Of a DNA stretch of 64,000 bases, positions 14,109-49,283 are shown piece after piece (position 1 is the stretch's first letter; each line of letters begins with the position of its first letter). This stretch comes from Datnioides undecimradiatus. Its lineage: Eukaryota > Chordata > Actinopteri > Lobotiformes > Datnioididae. The stretch covers positions 1,626,501-1,690,500 of the forward strand of contig WARS01000026.1 of assembly GCA_008933995.1 (NCBI GenBank), in the 5' to 3' direction. Below the pieces are notes generated by a model. It was not told the origin of the DNA. It saw only the letters and a program-made list of their open reading frames with translations, and did not search any database. A program made the position numbers and the translations under genes.

Positions 14109-15424
14109 AAATATTACAGTGCTTCTGCTTCAGATTTTTCTTATCTCTCCATGTCGAGCATGAGTTGCTCGTCGAATGAAAGTGAAACTAGTCAGAAAAT
14201 GTGTCCGTATTTGAAGTTCTAGAGATCTAAGCCTGATCAATTTATGGCTTGGACCCACATGGTTTAAGTACTAGTTTGAAAATACAGCATCAGGCCTAGT
14301 TCTGAAAGTCCCAGTACGCAGGGAGGATCAAGGCAACAATGATCAACAATGCTCACCCCCCCCTCCTCCTGCAGCTATCTACAGTTATCTACAGTAAAAT
14401 GACTCATGCCCTCCATGGCACAGCTACCTCGTGGACCGCATGGAATGAGTTTTATGATCTCACAAGAAGAACAGGGAATAAAAAGTCAAACTTATGATCA
14501 AGTGTTTCTGTTTTTTCCCCGTCCAGAATCAAGTAGACGTTTTTTTACATGTGTTGGTAGGACCGACCAGCAGAGTTATGATGCCCGTTTTAACACCATC
14601 TGTGGTTTAGTTTACGCTCTTTTTTGGTTTCATGAGTCCTTGCTTTACTTTTCAAATGACCAGCAACTTTGAAACCAGATTCTCGTGCAGATGTGACTGT
14701 GTCTTTTAGACTTTTGGACCATATAATACAGGACAACTGATTTTAAAAAGAATAACCATTGGTTACACTGCATGTGTCAAATGAAAACAGAGGGGAAAGG
14801 GAGCTTTGTGTGGTAGAACCTAAACATAATGCCCTTTTTTGACATTTATAGTGAAAGTTGTCCAAGTCTGCCCGCCTTCCCCACCCCAACCCCCCCACAC
14901 TTCGTTAACACTTGAGCCAGTTTGAACAAGACACATTCAGCATACTGGGTAAAATGGTTGAACCGAAACAAGAAAAACAGCTAAACACTGCAGGACTTTA
15001 CAATGCCAAATAGGACCTAAAACTAACTACAGCTATCTTTCACTATAAATAAAAACAATTAATTTCATGGGTTCTTTCCATTTTGGCACACTAACGCATC
15101 AAAACCAGAGATTCAGAATCTCCCTCACACTCCGATGGGCGTTCAATCCTTCAGCAACAAGAAAAGAGGGATACAATGACTTTTCTTCATTTTCACTCCT
15201 CCAGTCATGACAGAACAACCAAAAATAAATACATACACACACTTCTGAAATCAAATTTATAAGCGCGTAATAAGAAAAAAACAAACTATGACAGCAAAGG
15301 CAAGCCCCTTGGAAATGAAATGATTGTCAGAGAACAAAACATTTTCTATGGGTTATTTGGCACATACCACTCTTGCTATGAACATCTAGGTTATTTTGTA
15401 CATCATATGACAATATCATACAAT

Positions 15425-15432
15425 TTTGGTCC
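15425..15432 (-). promoter_or_regulatory. prdm16: miR-133 8-mer target site in the prdm16 3'UTR
   Basis: The plus strand TTTGGTCC reads GGACCAAA in the mRNA. This pairs with miR-133 seed bases 2-8 (UUGGUCC) and has the A opposite base 1, making a full 8-mer site. miR-133 is known to repress Prdm16 through its 3'UTR in mammalian brown fat and muscle progenitors. Use in this fish is inferred. Confidence 0.6.
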
Positions 15433-15876
15433 TTCTCTAAAATAATTATATTAACAATTTAGCACTGTGGTGCCTAAAAAGAAACAATACTGTGGTATCT
15501 AAGAGGAAAAAAGTAAATAAAATTAACACATGACGATGAAATAAACAAGCAGAGAAAGACTTTCCTCATTTTTTTGAGTGTGATTTATATTCATTTTCAG
15601 TATGATCAAAACTGAGTAACCAATTATGATGGCTAGTGTCCCAAATAGCTCATTAAAATCACCAGTTGCTGCGCACATTTGAACATCATCAACCATGTAA
15701 ATCACTCAAAAATCAACAGTCTACTGGAGCCGTCACTTCCTCAAGTAACATTTAGTGTGGTGCTATCGTTGATTCTGCAGTTACAACTGAAACAAGATCA
15801 GTAAATGAGTCGCCCATGATTGACGGGGGAAACCTGGAGACAATAGTGCACGCGCCCACTATGTTTCTAGTGAAAC

Positions 15877-15893
15877 AGCACCACCTTGTGGAC
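15877..15893 (-). promoter_or_regulatory. CTCF-like motif, minus orientation
   Basis: On the minus strand CCACAAGGTGGTGC fits the CTCF core at 12 of 14 positions by eye. It lies in the prdm16 3'UTR, facing the plus-strand candidate at 8246. Confidence 0.28.
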
Positions 15894-16201
15894 ATGCAGT
15901 GCTAATGCAGTGCTGATGCTGCAGTGCTTCTGGTAGGCGGTGTACACAGACTTTAGAGACGTACTAGTCATTAAGTGTCTTTATGAGAGCCTCACGTAGG
16001 GTCTCTGTGGTGCTGGGGTGAGCCTTGTGGACTGGAGGATCAGAGTAATGCAGAGTTTCAATGCTGTTGAGAAGCATTCATCATGTCCTTCACATCAACA
16101 GGAGCTTAGCAGTGCTTTCTCTGTGACAGAGTCTTGCGAGACGCTTCGTCTAGGGACAATCTCTCCCTCTTCTCTCTCATTCACACTCTTTCTCGCTCTC
16201 T

Positions 16202-16213
16202 CACACACACTCA

Positions 16214-16253
<40 letters not shown>
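16202..16253. repeat. (CA)n microsatellite
   Basis: A CA tract with a short CT-rich lead, followed by a second CT-rich tract at about 16385-16432 that runs up to the prdm16 stop codon. Both are within or next to the 3'UTR. Confidence 0.9.
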
Positions 16254-16255
<2 letters not shown>

Positions 16256-16429
16256 TGTCCACACAAACATATTCTCTCTATCTTGAATGTATGTGACACT
16301 AAATTCTTCCTCCGTCCTCCATGTGTTCTCATTACTCATGTCCACTCTGTCTTTTGCGTCTATCTATCCTCTTCCTCCCACTTCCTCTCTCTCTCTTTCT
16401 CTCTCTCTCACTCTCTCTCCTTCTTTCCT

Positions 16430-38577
<22,148 letters not shown>

Positions 38578-39095
38578 CTGTTGGAGATAGAGGCAACAGA
38601 TTAGATACTTAAAAAAGAGTCAAAATTAGAAAGTCACAAACAAACATTACCCTCCAAATTACTTGGAATATTTCTTTACATGACATTTTTCTAGGGAGGC
38701 TCCCGACACCACATTTTAAAGGTGCACATTAGGATATAAGAAGGTTGTGCCAGGAGTTTGATGTCAGTCAACTTCAAGACAAACAGAGGCAATGTGTCAG
38801 TGTGTGATTGGGCCACCTAACCCCGTCAGTCCCAACAACAAGAAGAGGAAAGAGGGAAAGGAGAGAGAAAGGAGGAGGGAGTAGACAAACTGTGGCTTCT
38901 TTCACTTGTCTAAAGACTTTCTCTGGCACATATTGATCACCCTTTGTAACCTCTATGCCCCCCCTGAGACTCTGAGAGCACGTTTCATGTTACCCGCTTT
39001 CACAGGGAATGAGGGAGGATGGAGGTAGAGGTGAAGGATGTAGAGGAGGAGGAGGAGGAGGTGGAGAAGAGAAGAGGGGCTTATTGTGGAACAAC

Positions 39096-39098
<3 letters not shown>

Positions 39099-39131
<33 letters not shown>

Positions 39132-39140
39132 GGGGGGGGG
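39099..39140. repeat. (TG)n followed by G run
   Basis: TG tract ending in a run of G residues. Confidence 0.9.
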
Positions 39141-41710
39141 CAGGAAGGAGGAACAATGCTTTATCTATGCACATAAAAATGACAAAATTGTTATAAATCA
39201 CATATTTTGAACAACAGGGGATGAGAAAGTCCTAAAGTTCACCAAAACAACAGATATTAGAGAACAACTTGTGAAACAGCAGACACTGCAAAGAGACAGT
39301 GTACATCTTAGGGCCACAAATGTTGCCTTTTATTATTGGCCCCTCTTAACTGCATTTCTGTGTGCGTGGACTGATAACTATGTGTATGGTGGACTTTGGT
39401 GGTACTGGGGAATCTGGGGGCGGCTCAGATGAAACCCCTAAGTTCACCCACTCCACCAAGTTGGGGATGAAGCTCCGATTTCACCCCAGTGCTGCATGTG
39501 ATACTGAGCCTGTGTGAATCCTCTGGGGAGAACTGGCCTGAGACAGAGCAACTCCTCTAATTACAGCTCCCAATCAGTCTGGCCAGAGTTCAGCGCTGAC
39601 CTCTAGCTTGACTCTCTGCACTCCTAATCACAGTCAAATGTCCGCCGAAGGAAATCGAGGTGTGATGGAGAAGAACCAACAAACCGTCTGACGTTTTTAG
39701 ATGTGCAAAGTTCGTGAACCTCTTTAACTGGCTGCTTTTCTGAAGTCATGTTCATGTTTTTTTTCCCCAGCTCGTAAAGTGTGAATGGTCATGTTCTTGT
39801 TGTCTGGGAGCGCGTGCAGAAGGTGTATTTTCTGGGGTGGGGGTGCAGGTGCCAAGTTTGGTGAGTAAATATGTAAAAGGGTCTGGTTTGAGGTGTGGAA
39901 GAACTGCCATGAGCTTCTTTGAACAAATACGGTAACTGGTTTAAGTGAAGGCGTGTACGCAAGGTTGAGTTAACAGCTTGAGGTAACACGCTGTGCTACT
40001 TTTGAGCCAACGTGTGAGTTTAGCCTCTTCACTCAATGTGCCAGCTTTAGAATAACAATGCCTGTTAGTGCCTAGGTTAAAAATAATCTGCGTTTAAAAA
40101 CCCTGCTCCACGAGCCTGAAATAAAAACTGTGGCTACTGCTTATGTAAATGTATTTTCTGATTGTGAGACCTGTTTATGCAAATCAGTTCCTGTTGTGCA
40201 TTTTCTGTGATTCACACTTAGATAGTCCGAAGCGCGTAATGTGATAATATCCCTGGAAGAACTTCGAAATGAAAACCGAATCTCACAGGCGTCCTTGCTC
40301 ACGTGCACAGCTCCTGCCTCCTCTTCTGCTCCCACTTTACAACTTAAACACTTGGCTTGATCGAGTCCAGGCCTTTATTTTATGTGTGAAAACAGTCACT
40401 GAAAACTAACCAGGCGTTCCCCCGCCCCCAACACACCTACAACTCCACCCAATATCTTTTCTGTAGGTGGTGGAGTCAGAGTGCACAGAGTGCTGCGGCA
40501 GGTATCATACATGTTTTATGAACACATGGAGAAAAGCTGAAATCCAGGTGGAGTCAAGGTGGGGTTATTTCTTTCTTTCTTTTTAGGAGGAATAGGTGTG
40601 GGAAGGAACTGCACAGACTGACACACATGTTTGAATACTGCCATGCAGTGGGCACACACGGTTTGGTCCTCCCACCCTTCTCCTATACACACAACCAAAC
40701 GGCCTGATCATGAGCTTAATGAGCAGCAGACCCGTGTGTGTTTTTGCGTGTGTGTGTAGAGAGAGAGGACTGCTAACACCCTGTCTCCGGGTGGAAGCCT
40801 GATTTATAAGGCTTCAAATGAGGTGCAACAGAGAAGGAGAGTCAGAACAAGCCTGCGGCTGATTGTTTGTTTATTTACCTTTCTTTTTCATTCTTCCCCC
40901 CTCTCTACGTCATTGGGGGGGGTGGAGGACCCTGGTGGAAATCATCAGCTCCACGTGCAAAAAGGTTTCAACAAAACAAAACAAACCAGCCTGCACAAAG
41001 TCCCCCCCCCCCAACAGTTCAGACTCAGAGGCCAGAGACAGAAACTGTGACATTACAGACATCATAAATGCTGTTTTTTAATCCTTATAGTGATGCTTTT
41101 CTTCTCTTTTCATCGATCTCTTCTGTTCATAAACCATAATTCATAGTTTTTAACAAAAGGTATCCACCAGGTTGATTGCTGTGACCTGGGAACAGCCAAA
41201 CACTCAGTCAGTCAATCAAACAGGCTGTTAACAAACTGATTTTAAACATCCATTTCAGTTTAGAGATCAATTTTGCGGTTGTCCCACAGAAGTTCCTCTA
41301 GTTGTGATCATACACACTTTCCTTGTGTAATGAAAGATTACTCAGAGTTTGATCTGACTAGACTGTTTGCTTGTTTACAACCCGTCTAGTTATTGGACCA
41401 CTTGTGTTTCTTGTCTCGTCACAATTTGTCCCAGTAATTTTGCAAGTTACTAGATCTCAGTCAGCACAAAGTTATTTTAACCAATTCAAATAATGGTAAA
41501 ACTGAATTAAAATAAGATCAAAGTCACACTAATTCAAGTTAATTACCCTTTAACGCTGGTAAAAAGAAAAAAGCAGCCTCCCTTGTTGTGTTTATTCACA
41601 TTTGTTCATTTTATATCACTGATTTACTTTTTAAAATACACACACATTTTAATAATACCCATTTCAGAGCCTATAGTTACAATAACTTACTACATAAAAG
41701 CATTCATGCT

Positions 41711-41711
<1 letters not shown>

Positions 41712-41750
<39 letters not shown>
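41712..41750. repeat. (CA)n microsatellite
   Basis: Pure CA tract in the long intron. Confidence 0.92.
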
Positions 41751-41751
<1 letters not shown>

Positions 41752-42550
41752 CCTGTGCACGTGAGCACATATGCACGGACACAATGAGACTTCAGTGAAA
41801 GAGAAGCAGCTCTGAGTGGACAGGATGCAGAGCAAACTCCACAGGAAGCTCTGATAAGAGCACGACACTTATATCGCTCCTCACAACACAAAGGGGAACC
41901 TTTGACAGCTAGGAACCTTTAATGGCTGTCTCGGCATGCCCTCTCCTCCGCCAGTTATATCTGACGGATGTGTGTGGCGCACAGGGCTGAATTAGTAGAG
42001 GAAAGTTGCTTGTACGGGTAGACGTTAGTGACAAGGTACATATTATTTTCTGTTTGACGGAGGGCAGAAAATGGAAATGGCAGCTTGGAGCGCAGTGGTG
42101 ATTGTGATTTTGATGTGAGATGGAGATAGAAGCAGACTTACAGCATGTGAGACATAACTGCTAGGTTATTGTGTGTCTCCAAGGGAATATTTTTATGAAG
42201 TGTGATCTCAGGGCTTTGTTGCACTCCACCGGGTTTCAATGTGTGAACACACCCTAGTTTGCATGTATTTGTATATGTGCCTCCAAAGAGAGGAGAGTAT
42301 AGTTTTGTCGTTTTTCTCATCATTTCAAAACTCTGTGTTGCAACTTCATTTTGAATCTCTATAGATTTTTAGAAAATCTATGTCAGATGTCAGTGAATAG
42401 ACAAATGTTTTTTTTTTAAATCTTAGTCTACATTTTTCAGAGAACAGAGAAAGCAGTGATGTTCCTTTTTCTTTTTTTTTTTACATCATAGGGTATCAAA
42501 AAAGCAACAAGCCATCGATGTCAAAGCTGACCAAAGTAGAGGAGCAGGCT

Positions 42551-42582
42551 CTTAAGATTTCTCCTAATTAAGATTTCTCCTA
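42551..42582. repeat. 16-bp tandem duplication
   Basis: TTAAGATTTCTCCTAA occurs twice in a row without mismatch, a recent local duplication. Confidence 0.9.
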
Positions 42583-43297
42583 ATTGAACTGAACTGAATT
42601 TTTCCACTTGTGGAAAACAGGAAGGCAGCACTTTGAACATGCACCTTCTGTCTGACAAATAAAAAAAAAAGACTGTATTATAGAGAAAGAGCAAAGAAGA
42701 GGGGGCAGATTGCCTTTCGGTATGGATCTTGCTTTTAATAAGTCGAAATTAAGAACATGAGAAAACGTAAAGGAAGACAAGCAGAGAGAGTCGAGGAGCA
42801 AGAATACGGGGATGCTGGATAGCATGCACTTCTCATTGAAGCAGCTAGGGGGCAGCCTGGAATGAAATCTCTCCAGGTAGAAGAGCAGAAGTGGAAATGA
42901 AACTTCCCTCCTCTCCCTGCAGCTGTACACACACACTAAGGCAAAAACAAAATATAAAAATGGTAGACGGGAAGAATTACACGCATACACAGATGCACAT
43001 ACACAGTCTTTACCCCAACGAGAGGGCCAGTCATGGAAACAGAGCGGTGACAGTGACAGATTGAGTGGCTGTGAAGTGGGCTGCGGAGCTGGTTGTTAGA
43101 GGTGTCGCAAATTAAGGTGCAGGACGACTAACAAGAAATAAAGAAGTGTGTGTGAGAGTGTGTATCCTTTCTGGAGAAGGGTCTGTTTCCAGTTGGGAGG
43201 CCCCTTAAACATGCACATGCATACACACACACGCACACACTCACACAGGCTGACTAATAAAGCGTCTGACAGAGTACAGATCCCTACAGCCTCCAAA

Positions 43298-43298
<1 letters not shown>

Positions 43299-43324
<26 letters not shown>
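43299..43324. repeat. (TG)n microsatellite
   Basis: Short TG tract in the long intron. Confidence 0.9.
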
Positions 43325-43330
<6 letters not shown>

Positions 43331-44439
43331 CTGTGTGTGATGGATGGGGGCCTGCAGAGATGACCCTACCCTGCCACTTCACTCAATGTATGTGTGTCCG
43401 TCCACATCGTTTTGTGTGTGTGTGTAGAGGTGAGAGGTGGACAGGCACAAAAAGGCTCCTGTCAATAAACCCTCTCTTAGAGAGGGATGGAACAAAAAAG
43501 GAAACAGAAAAAGAAAAGAAGATTTACTCGCGTGTGTGTGGTATGATCAAAGTATATCTCTTTTCATTCTTTATGTACGTTAGTATATCTAGGGGTAGGG
43601 GGTGGTAAGTTTTTGTTTTTACAGATTTACAAAATATGAAAAATAATCTGAGGTCTTAAAATGATTTTTGAGAATCATTTCACCATGCAAAATCTTACTG
43701 ACCCTTTATTTCATCATCATAAAAACTACAGACATTGAAGTGTGTAAAAGGGAAACCTGCTCTTCCCAGCACTGCTCCGATAGCTGACATTATTTGTCAA
43801 ACACTGACAATGACATTTTCTCTTTTTTTCTGTGCAGGGTACATGTACTGTATATATACAGGCACTCAAAAACACACCAAGCTATCTGCCCATTACAGAA
43901 ACAAAAATTATCAAATGTAGCTGCCAACTGTTTGTTTGTCCAGCTACATTCAAATTACATTCAAATGCTATTCAAATGTGTTCTTAAACCAGCAGCTTAA
44001 ATGTGAGAAGACATCTTCATCCATCTCAGCCCATCACATCGTGCTGACAACGCTGCTTCTATTAAAAGCCAAGTTTTAAAATTGAAATCAAACCAGTGGA
44101 ATCACTAAATTACAGATTTGGTTGTCACTTAGACATCCTTGGATTAAAATGCAAGATTTCAAAATATTTTCAGTAAAAATACTTTGTCCAAATAAAGAGA
44201 ATCAGTGGCGGAGCCAAAGTGTTTCATCAGGAGGAGCCATACTGTGAGTAAAGATTGGGCCTTAAAAAAACAAAAGGCAGTGGATTTGTACATATGAGTG
44301 TGTGTGCGTTCATACGTGTAGTAGTTTGCGTCTGTGTCTGCATGTGTGTGTCTAAGACCAATTACTGATGCTGGTAATAGTACACCTGTGTAGCCATGTC
44401 TGGCAGCCTAATGACAGCTAAAGAGGAAACAGGTTGTAA

Positions 44440-44443
<4 letters not shown>

Positions 44444-44491
<48 letters not shown>
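44444..44491. repeat. (CA)n microsatellite
   Basis: Pure CA tract of 24 units. Confidence 0.93.
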
Positions 44492-44493
<2 letters not shown>

Positions 44494-44817
44494 CCTTATA
44501 TTGAAGTAAGAGCCCTTGTGTTGAATATCATATATTTATTGTTTGTCTCTGTCACAGGCACAAGTGAACACCACTGTTTTAAAAGTATGTCTGTACCTTA
44601 AGTCAGCATTAGTTGTATCACCTGTAATATGTATCCAAGGTGTTGGCATGTGTGTTCATAGTGTGTGAATGAATGTATGTGTGGTGTGTATATGAAGGTG
44701 AGGGAAGGCGTGTTAAATGTGACCCATTTTATCTGGGCCGGGCAGCCATCGACATAATTAAAAACCAGGCAGGCAGGCCAGGGAGGGCCTGGGGCCTTGT
44801 AAAAGCCATCTGGGTTG

Positions 44818-44859
<42 letters not shown>
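44818..44859. repeat. (TG)n microsatellite
   Basis: TG tract about 330 bases after the CA tract at 44444-44491. The two are complementary and could pair in an RNA. Confidence 0.93.
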
Positions 44860-44863
<4 letters not shown>

Positions 44864-46630
44864 TTCTACATGCATTGTGAGTGTCAGAATGTGGCCCGGC
44901 TCACTAATGACCCAACTTACTTCTCTTAAATCAGCGTCTCTGCAGTCAGCGTCACACAGCTATCATTTGTGGTGAGCGTGCATGTGCCACACTGAGAGTA
45001 GCATGTGAAAAGTTCCAGTTTCTATCTCCCACACTCCCAAAATCATCATAGAGGTTGACCAACCTAACCTTTGCCTTTAAGTCAGACAGCGGCTCCCATG
45101 CAGGTGGGGAATACAGGGCTGAAAGTGGGGATTTATGATGATATTATTTCAGAACTGTTGATTTTTGTAGATATTTTATACAAACTGACATAAATATAAT
45201 AAATACAATGATGCTGTTTCTTAAAGAGATTTAATAGTTATCTCCTCCTATTAATAAATTATCATGTCATGAATTAGGTGATATATACTGTACTAATACC
45301 AAATGTAACTGGATTATTACATGGATACTTTGCACACATTTTGACTCAGTGATTTGCTGAATTTCCCTGCAGTTATGACTTTAATTTTGAATAACCAAAT
45401 TGTCAGTAGCAGCATAAGTTTTATGATCTCTGCTACTCTCTTTCCAGCAGCCGAGGCCAGACATCAATTCTGCTTTTAAAATCTACTAATAACCATCATT
45501 CAAACCGGTGCTGCTAATAAGTCTAATTGGAACAGGACAAGAGCTTTTCATGTGTGCAGTGCCGGTGAGTGCATATCTGCGGCCGCGCTGCATTATTTTT
45601 AGCATCACGCCAACATGTCCACCTCCGCACCCCTGCAGCTCATCTGAATGAGCAGGTTGCCATGTGCTGGGTTGCCAGGTTAGTGTAACTTTGAACAGGA
45701 AGCGTGTGTGCTTTAAAAGAAGAGAGGCAGTGAGTTTTCAGGCTGGACCTCGTTAATGCAATGGCTTTGTGTTATTTACAGCCCCTTGTTAAAAGGCTGG
45801 ATGAGTGTGTGTAAGAGTGTCTGTGTATGTGTGTGTGCACGTGCTTGTGTATGCCATCTCATATGTGCTGTGTGTATGTGCAGGTGTATGTGCTTATGCG
45901 CACCAGCGTTTGCCTGTGTCCATGTGTGCTTTTATGTATGTGTGATGTGTTCAGTGTATGTGTGTGTGTGTGTACAGAGGTTACCATCATGCCATGTCTG
46001 TTTTACTGTTGGACAGCCTTTTACAGGCCGGGCTTTATGATATGTATTTAGGGCAATTAGTGAGCAGATATATTGGCTCATTATTGTGAAGCAGGTGCAG
46101 TGTAAATGGGGAAATATATGAACAGTACATCAGGGTCACACACTCTGTCTGCGGTGTTTGAAGACTTATGTGTGTGACAGACAGGAGCACACCCACTGAA
46201 CCCAGTGAGAACCAGACTGAGGAAACATTTTCTCATACTAGCCTCACACGATCAGTGAGGAACATTCATCACATTTCAAAATGAGCTCAAATAATTGTGA
46301 ACAGGCTCAAGAGGAGAACAAAGTGAGTGAACTGGTTGAATATTAACCAGGAGAGTGGCAGAGTTAGTAAAGTACGTGTTTATTGGCTAGAAGGAACGCA
46401 CAGTGAGCAAACTTTATTGGTTACGCGGATAATTTGATGGTGTCACAGAGTTTGTCTTGAGCTGTCTCAAGAAGAGTCCACGCACACAGACACACATGAA
46501 GACAACATATGTCCTGAAATACTAGTCAATATGTGTGTGATATTTAGCCATAACAAATGATTTTTCAAAATATTCTGATCACTTTTAAAGAGACAATCAG
46601 AGCAAAACCCTTTCAACTCATTATTGTGCA

Positions 46631-46632
<2 letters not shown>

Positions 46633-46673
<41 letters not shown>
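46633..46673. repeat. (TG)n microsatellite
   Basis: Pure TG tract in the long intron. Confidence 0.92.
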
Positions 46674-46675
<2 letters not shown>

Positions 46676-49187
46676 ATATAACCATAGTACACAATTTCTG
46701 AGTTTTGTACTACGTGATTTCTTTGGAAAAATATAAAAACAAACAAACAAACAACAAGTAATGTGCACCAAACAAAAATCTATAAATTACAACAAAACAT
46801 CCTAGTTAAATGAAAACATTATACATTTAAACATAATTAAACATCAAAATGAAAACTACAAAAATATGAATCTTCAGATTTGAGCATGTAATGCACACCA
46901 GCTTCTCTTTTTCTAAATTCTCAAATAGTGTTGATATAGAATAAAACTTCCTGAGCTCAAGCAAAGTAACTAAATCAATCAAGCCTAATGCATCCATGCC
47001 AAGAATAATGGGAAATAATAAGGTGAGGAAGTCTGCATTCAACACTGACACAACTTGACCTCCACTCTATCTACTTACATCGGAAGTGAAACACAAAATG
47101 GGACAATTCCTGGAACTGTGCAAACACAAATAGGGAAGTGGTGCTGGGTACAAATTTATAGAGCACGCAACACTATCAATTATTTATTAACACCCTAATA
47201 AAGGAATACTTCCTTCAGCATTTGTGTTTGTGGCACAATGGAGAATGATGGAGGGACAGAGAAGCAGAGAGAAGGAGAAACGCAGTGATAAAAACGATTC
47301 ATATACAATCGTATTTCATGTGATCTAAACCAGACAACAAGGTTTCCAGTACTGAAAGAGAATTTTTCCCTCTGCATGTCAGTTCCTGCTCAGTGTCAAA
47401 TCAACATTGGCCTCAACATTTATCCCATCGACTACCTCATTCCTTGAATCTCGGAGAAGGAGACTGACATGAAACAGAAGATGTCACATCTGTCTCTAGC
47501 CATCATCTTTAAATTTCACTTTTTGGTGGAATGTCATTTTGTCCCTGCGTTGCAGAAACACGTTTTCTGTTTCAGTATACCTACAGTTTATTAGTAGATC
47601 ATTACCACACAGCAGAAAGTCCATGTGTGTTACCAGATCAATCAGTTGGCAAGACAGCAGGAAGTTGAGACTCTACACTCTGTACTTAAAATGGGAGAAA
47701 GTGATAGACACTCACATTCATCTTAGTTTTTTACCATGTAGTCTTTCTCTCCCCACAAGCACCCATACTCTACCCTGGGTTCATGCAAGAGGTTTGAATT
47801 TGAGAAGTAGCGCAAATCAACATAAAAATGCATTGTGCACTCAATTGGTGCCCGAAAAAGGAGCATTTTTCTGCAGCTGGCCAGGACAGCATGTGGCAGA
47901 ACCCCTGTGTGACTGTAGACCTCGGACTTATTGGAACCATGTGAGCAGAGCTCTTCGTTTACTGTAATAACCAGACTCCACTTTCTGTTCTCACCACCTC
48001 AACTCTCCTCCTCACCGGTACAGCGCTTTGAGTCCTCAGTCTGATGAAGTAGGAGATTTAATCCATAATTTATCAATTCAAAAAAGAAATTAGGTTCATA
48101 AAAGGTTTGCAGTTTTAAATTAGGTTTGTTGGTCCCTGTTTTAATTCATCTGTACAGGGATAAACAGATACATCAACACACGCCACCAACCAAACTGGGC
48201 AAGCACAGCAAAATCAAGCCCACAAACAACGATACAACCCTTTTTTAAAGAATACAGGCTCGCTCTGTAGTTCAAGATACTTTCCCCAATCAAAAACAAC
48301 ATTTACACAAATATCTAGTCCTTGCATATAATCAAAACTTTTTTATAATGTTCAGGTAAGAAACAGTGCTATATTCAGACCAGAGATATGTTTAAAATAC
48401 AGCTATTTTTCTTAAAGACACTCACTGAGTATTGATGCTGCACATTGTTCATTGTGATGCAGAACAAGGTAACTGCAGCTAGTTTTAATCAAGAGTCCCC
48501 CCCCACCCTCCTTTTCTCCATGTTCTAACTCTTGATGATTCCATCGAAGGTTGTGACGAGAGGTGCTCTGCCCAGAAGGATTAGTTGAAGCCGTAGAGGC
48601 ATACATGATGCTATGAGACGTGTTACTCTCTTCGAACAGGATTAGAGGAATATCTGGCTCTTCTCATTTCTAGCAAAGGATAATTTACTGTGTGTGTTCT
48701 CATCTGTGCTCTGTGTGTGGCTGCTGAACATGGGCCTGCCTATCTGACTGTGTCTTAGCCCAACACTAGCCTCTATGTCTGTCTACACACATGTCGGCTC
48801 AGCCCGGCCCACCCCTCCTCTGCCTTACCAGGGGCTGAGACTAGCCAGGACAGGAGAGCCAATAAAGCTTACTCCCTGAGTGTTGGGCCTGCTGGCGAGA
48901 AGCAGAGGAAAAGACCTATTTCACTGTTGTGTAAACCATTGTTTCATTTCCACACTTCTCTCTCCCTCTCTCTGCTCTGATATTTCACAGGGTTTTTGGC
49001 CCACGTTCAAGTGTGAACACAATACAGCTATTGAGATCATGGCTCACACCTCCTGTCCCGAGTCGAGTTGGGCCCAGTGCTAGCCTTAGCGCTTGCAGCT
49101 ACCACCTCTTGCTAAAACAAACAAACAAAAAACCCTGACAGAGCTACATCTTCTTTTTTTTCTATTCTTAATTTTTGTTTGACACAG

Positions 49188-49283
49188 GACATGGTGCAGA
49201 CACTACCGCCTCATGCTCCATCCCCCGTCTTGTCATCTTTAGCCTTCACCCTCACTCTGGCTCTGGAGGGCCCCAATGTGCAG
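49188..49283 (+). other. Exon-like segment antisense to prdm16
   Basis: A T-rich tract and GACACAG acceptor precede 96 bases that are fully open in one frame (DMVQTLPPHAPSPVLSSLAF, then TLTLALEGPNVQ), followed by a CAG|GTAATG donor. The length is a multiple of three. No partner exon and no protein similarity were recognised, so this is only a candidate exon of an antisense transcript. Confidence 0.2.

Larger units (their letters stand above)
13125..16429 (-). other. prdm16: prdm16 3'UTR
   Basis: About 3.3 kb lies between the prdm16 stop codon (16430-16432) and a minus-strand AATAAA (plus-strand TTTATT at 13143-13148). It is AT-rich, has long T runs, and holds no ORF with protein similarity. 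Mammalian PRDM16 also has a multi-kilobase 3'UTR. The stretch carries a miR-133 seed match at 15425-15432 and a CA tract at 16202-16253. Confidence 0.65.

Noticed and set aside
44444-44859. Functional pairing of CA and TG tracts
   Set aside because: Opposite-strand CA and TG tracts are common in this DNA, and nothing else supports a function.
47539-47967. 142-codon plus-strand ORF in the long intron
   Set aside because: No recognisable domain, signal peptide or promoter, and composition like random intron sequence.
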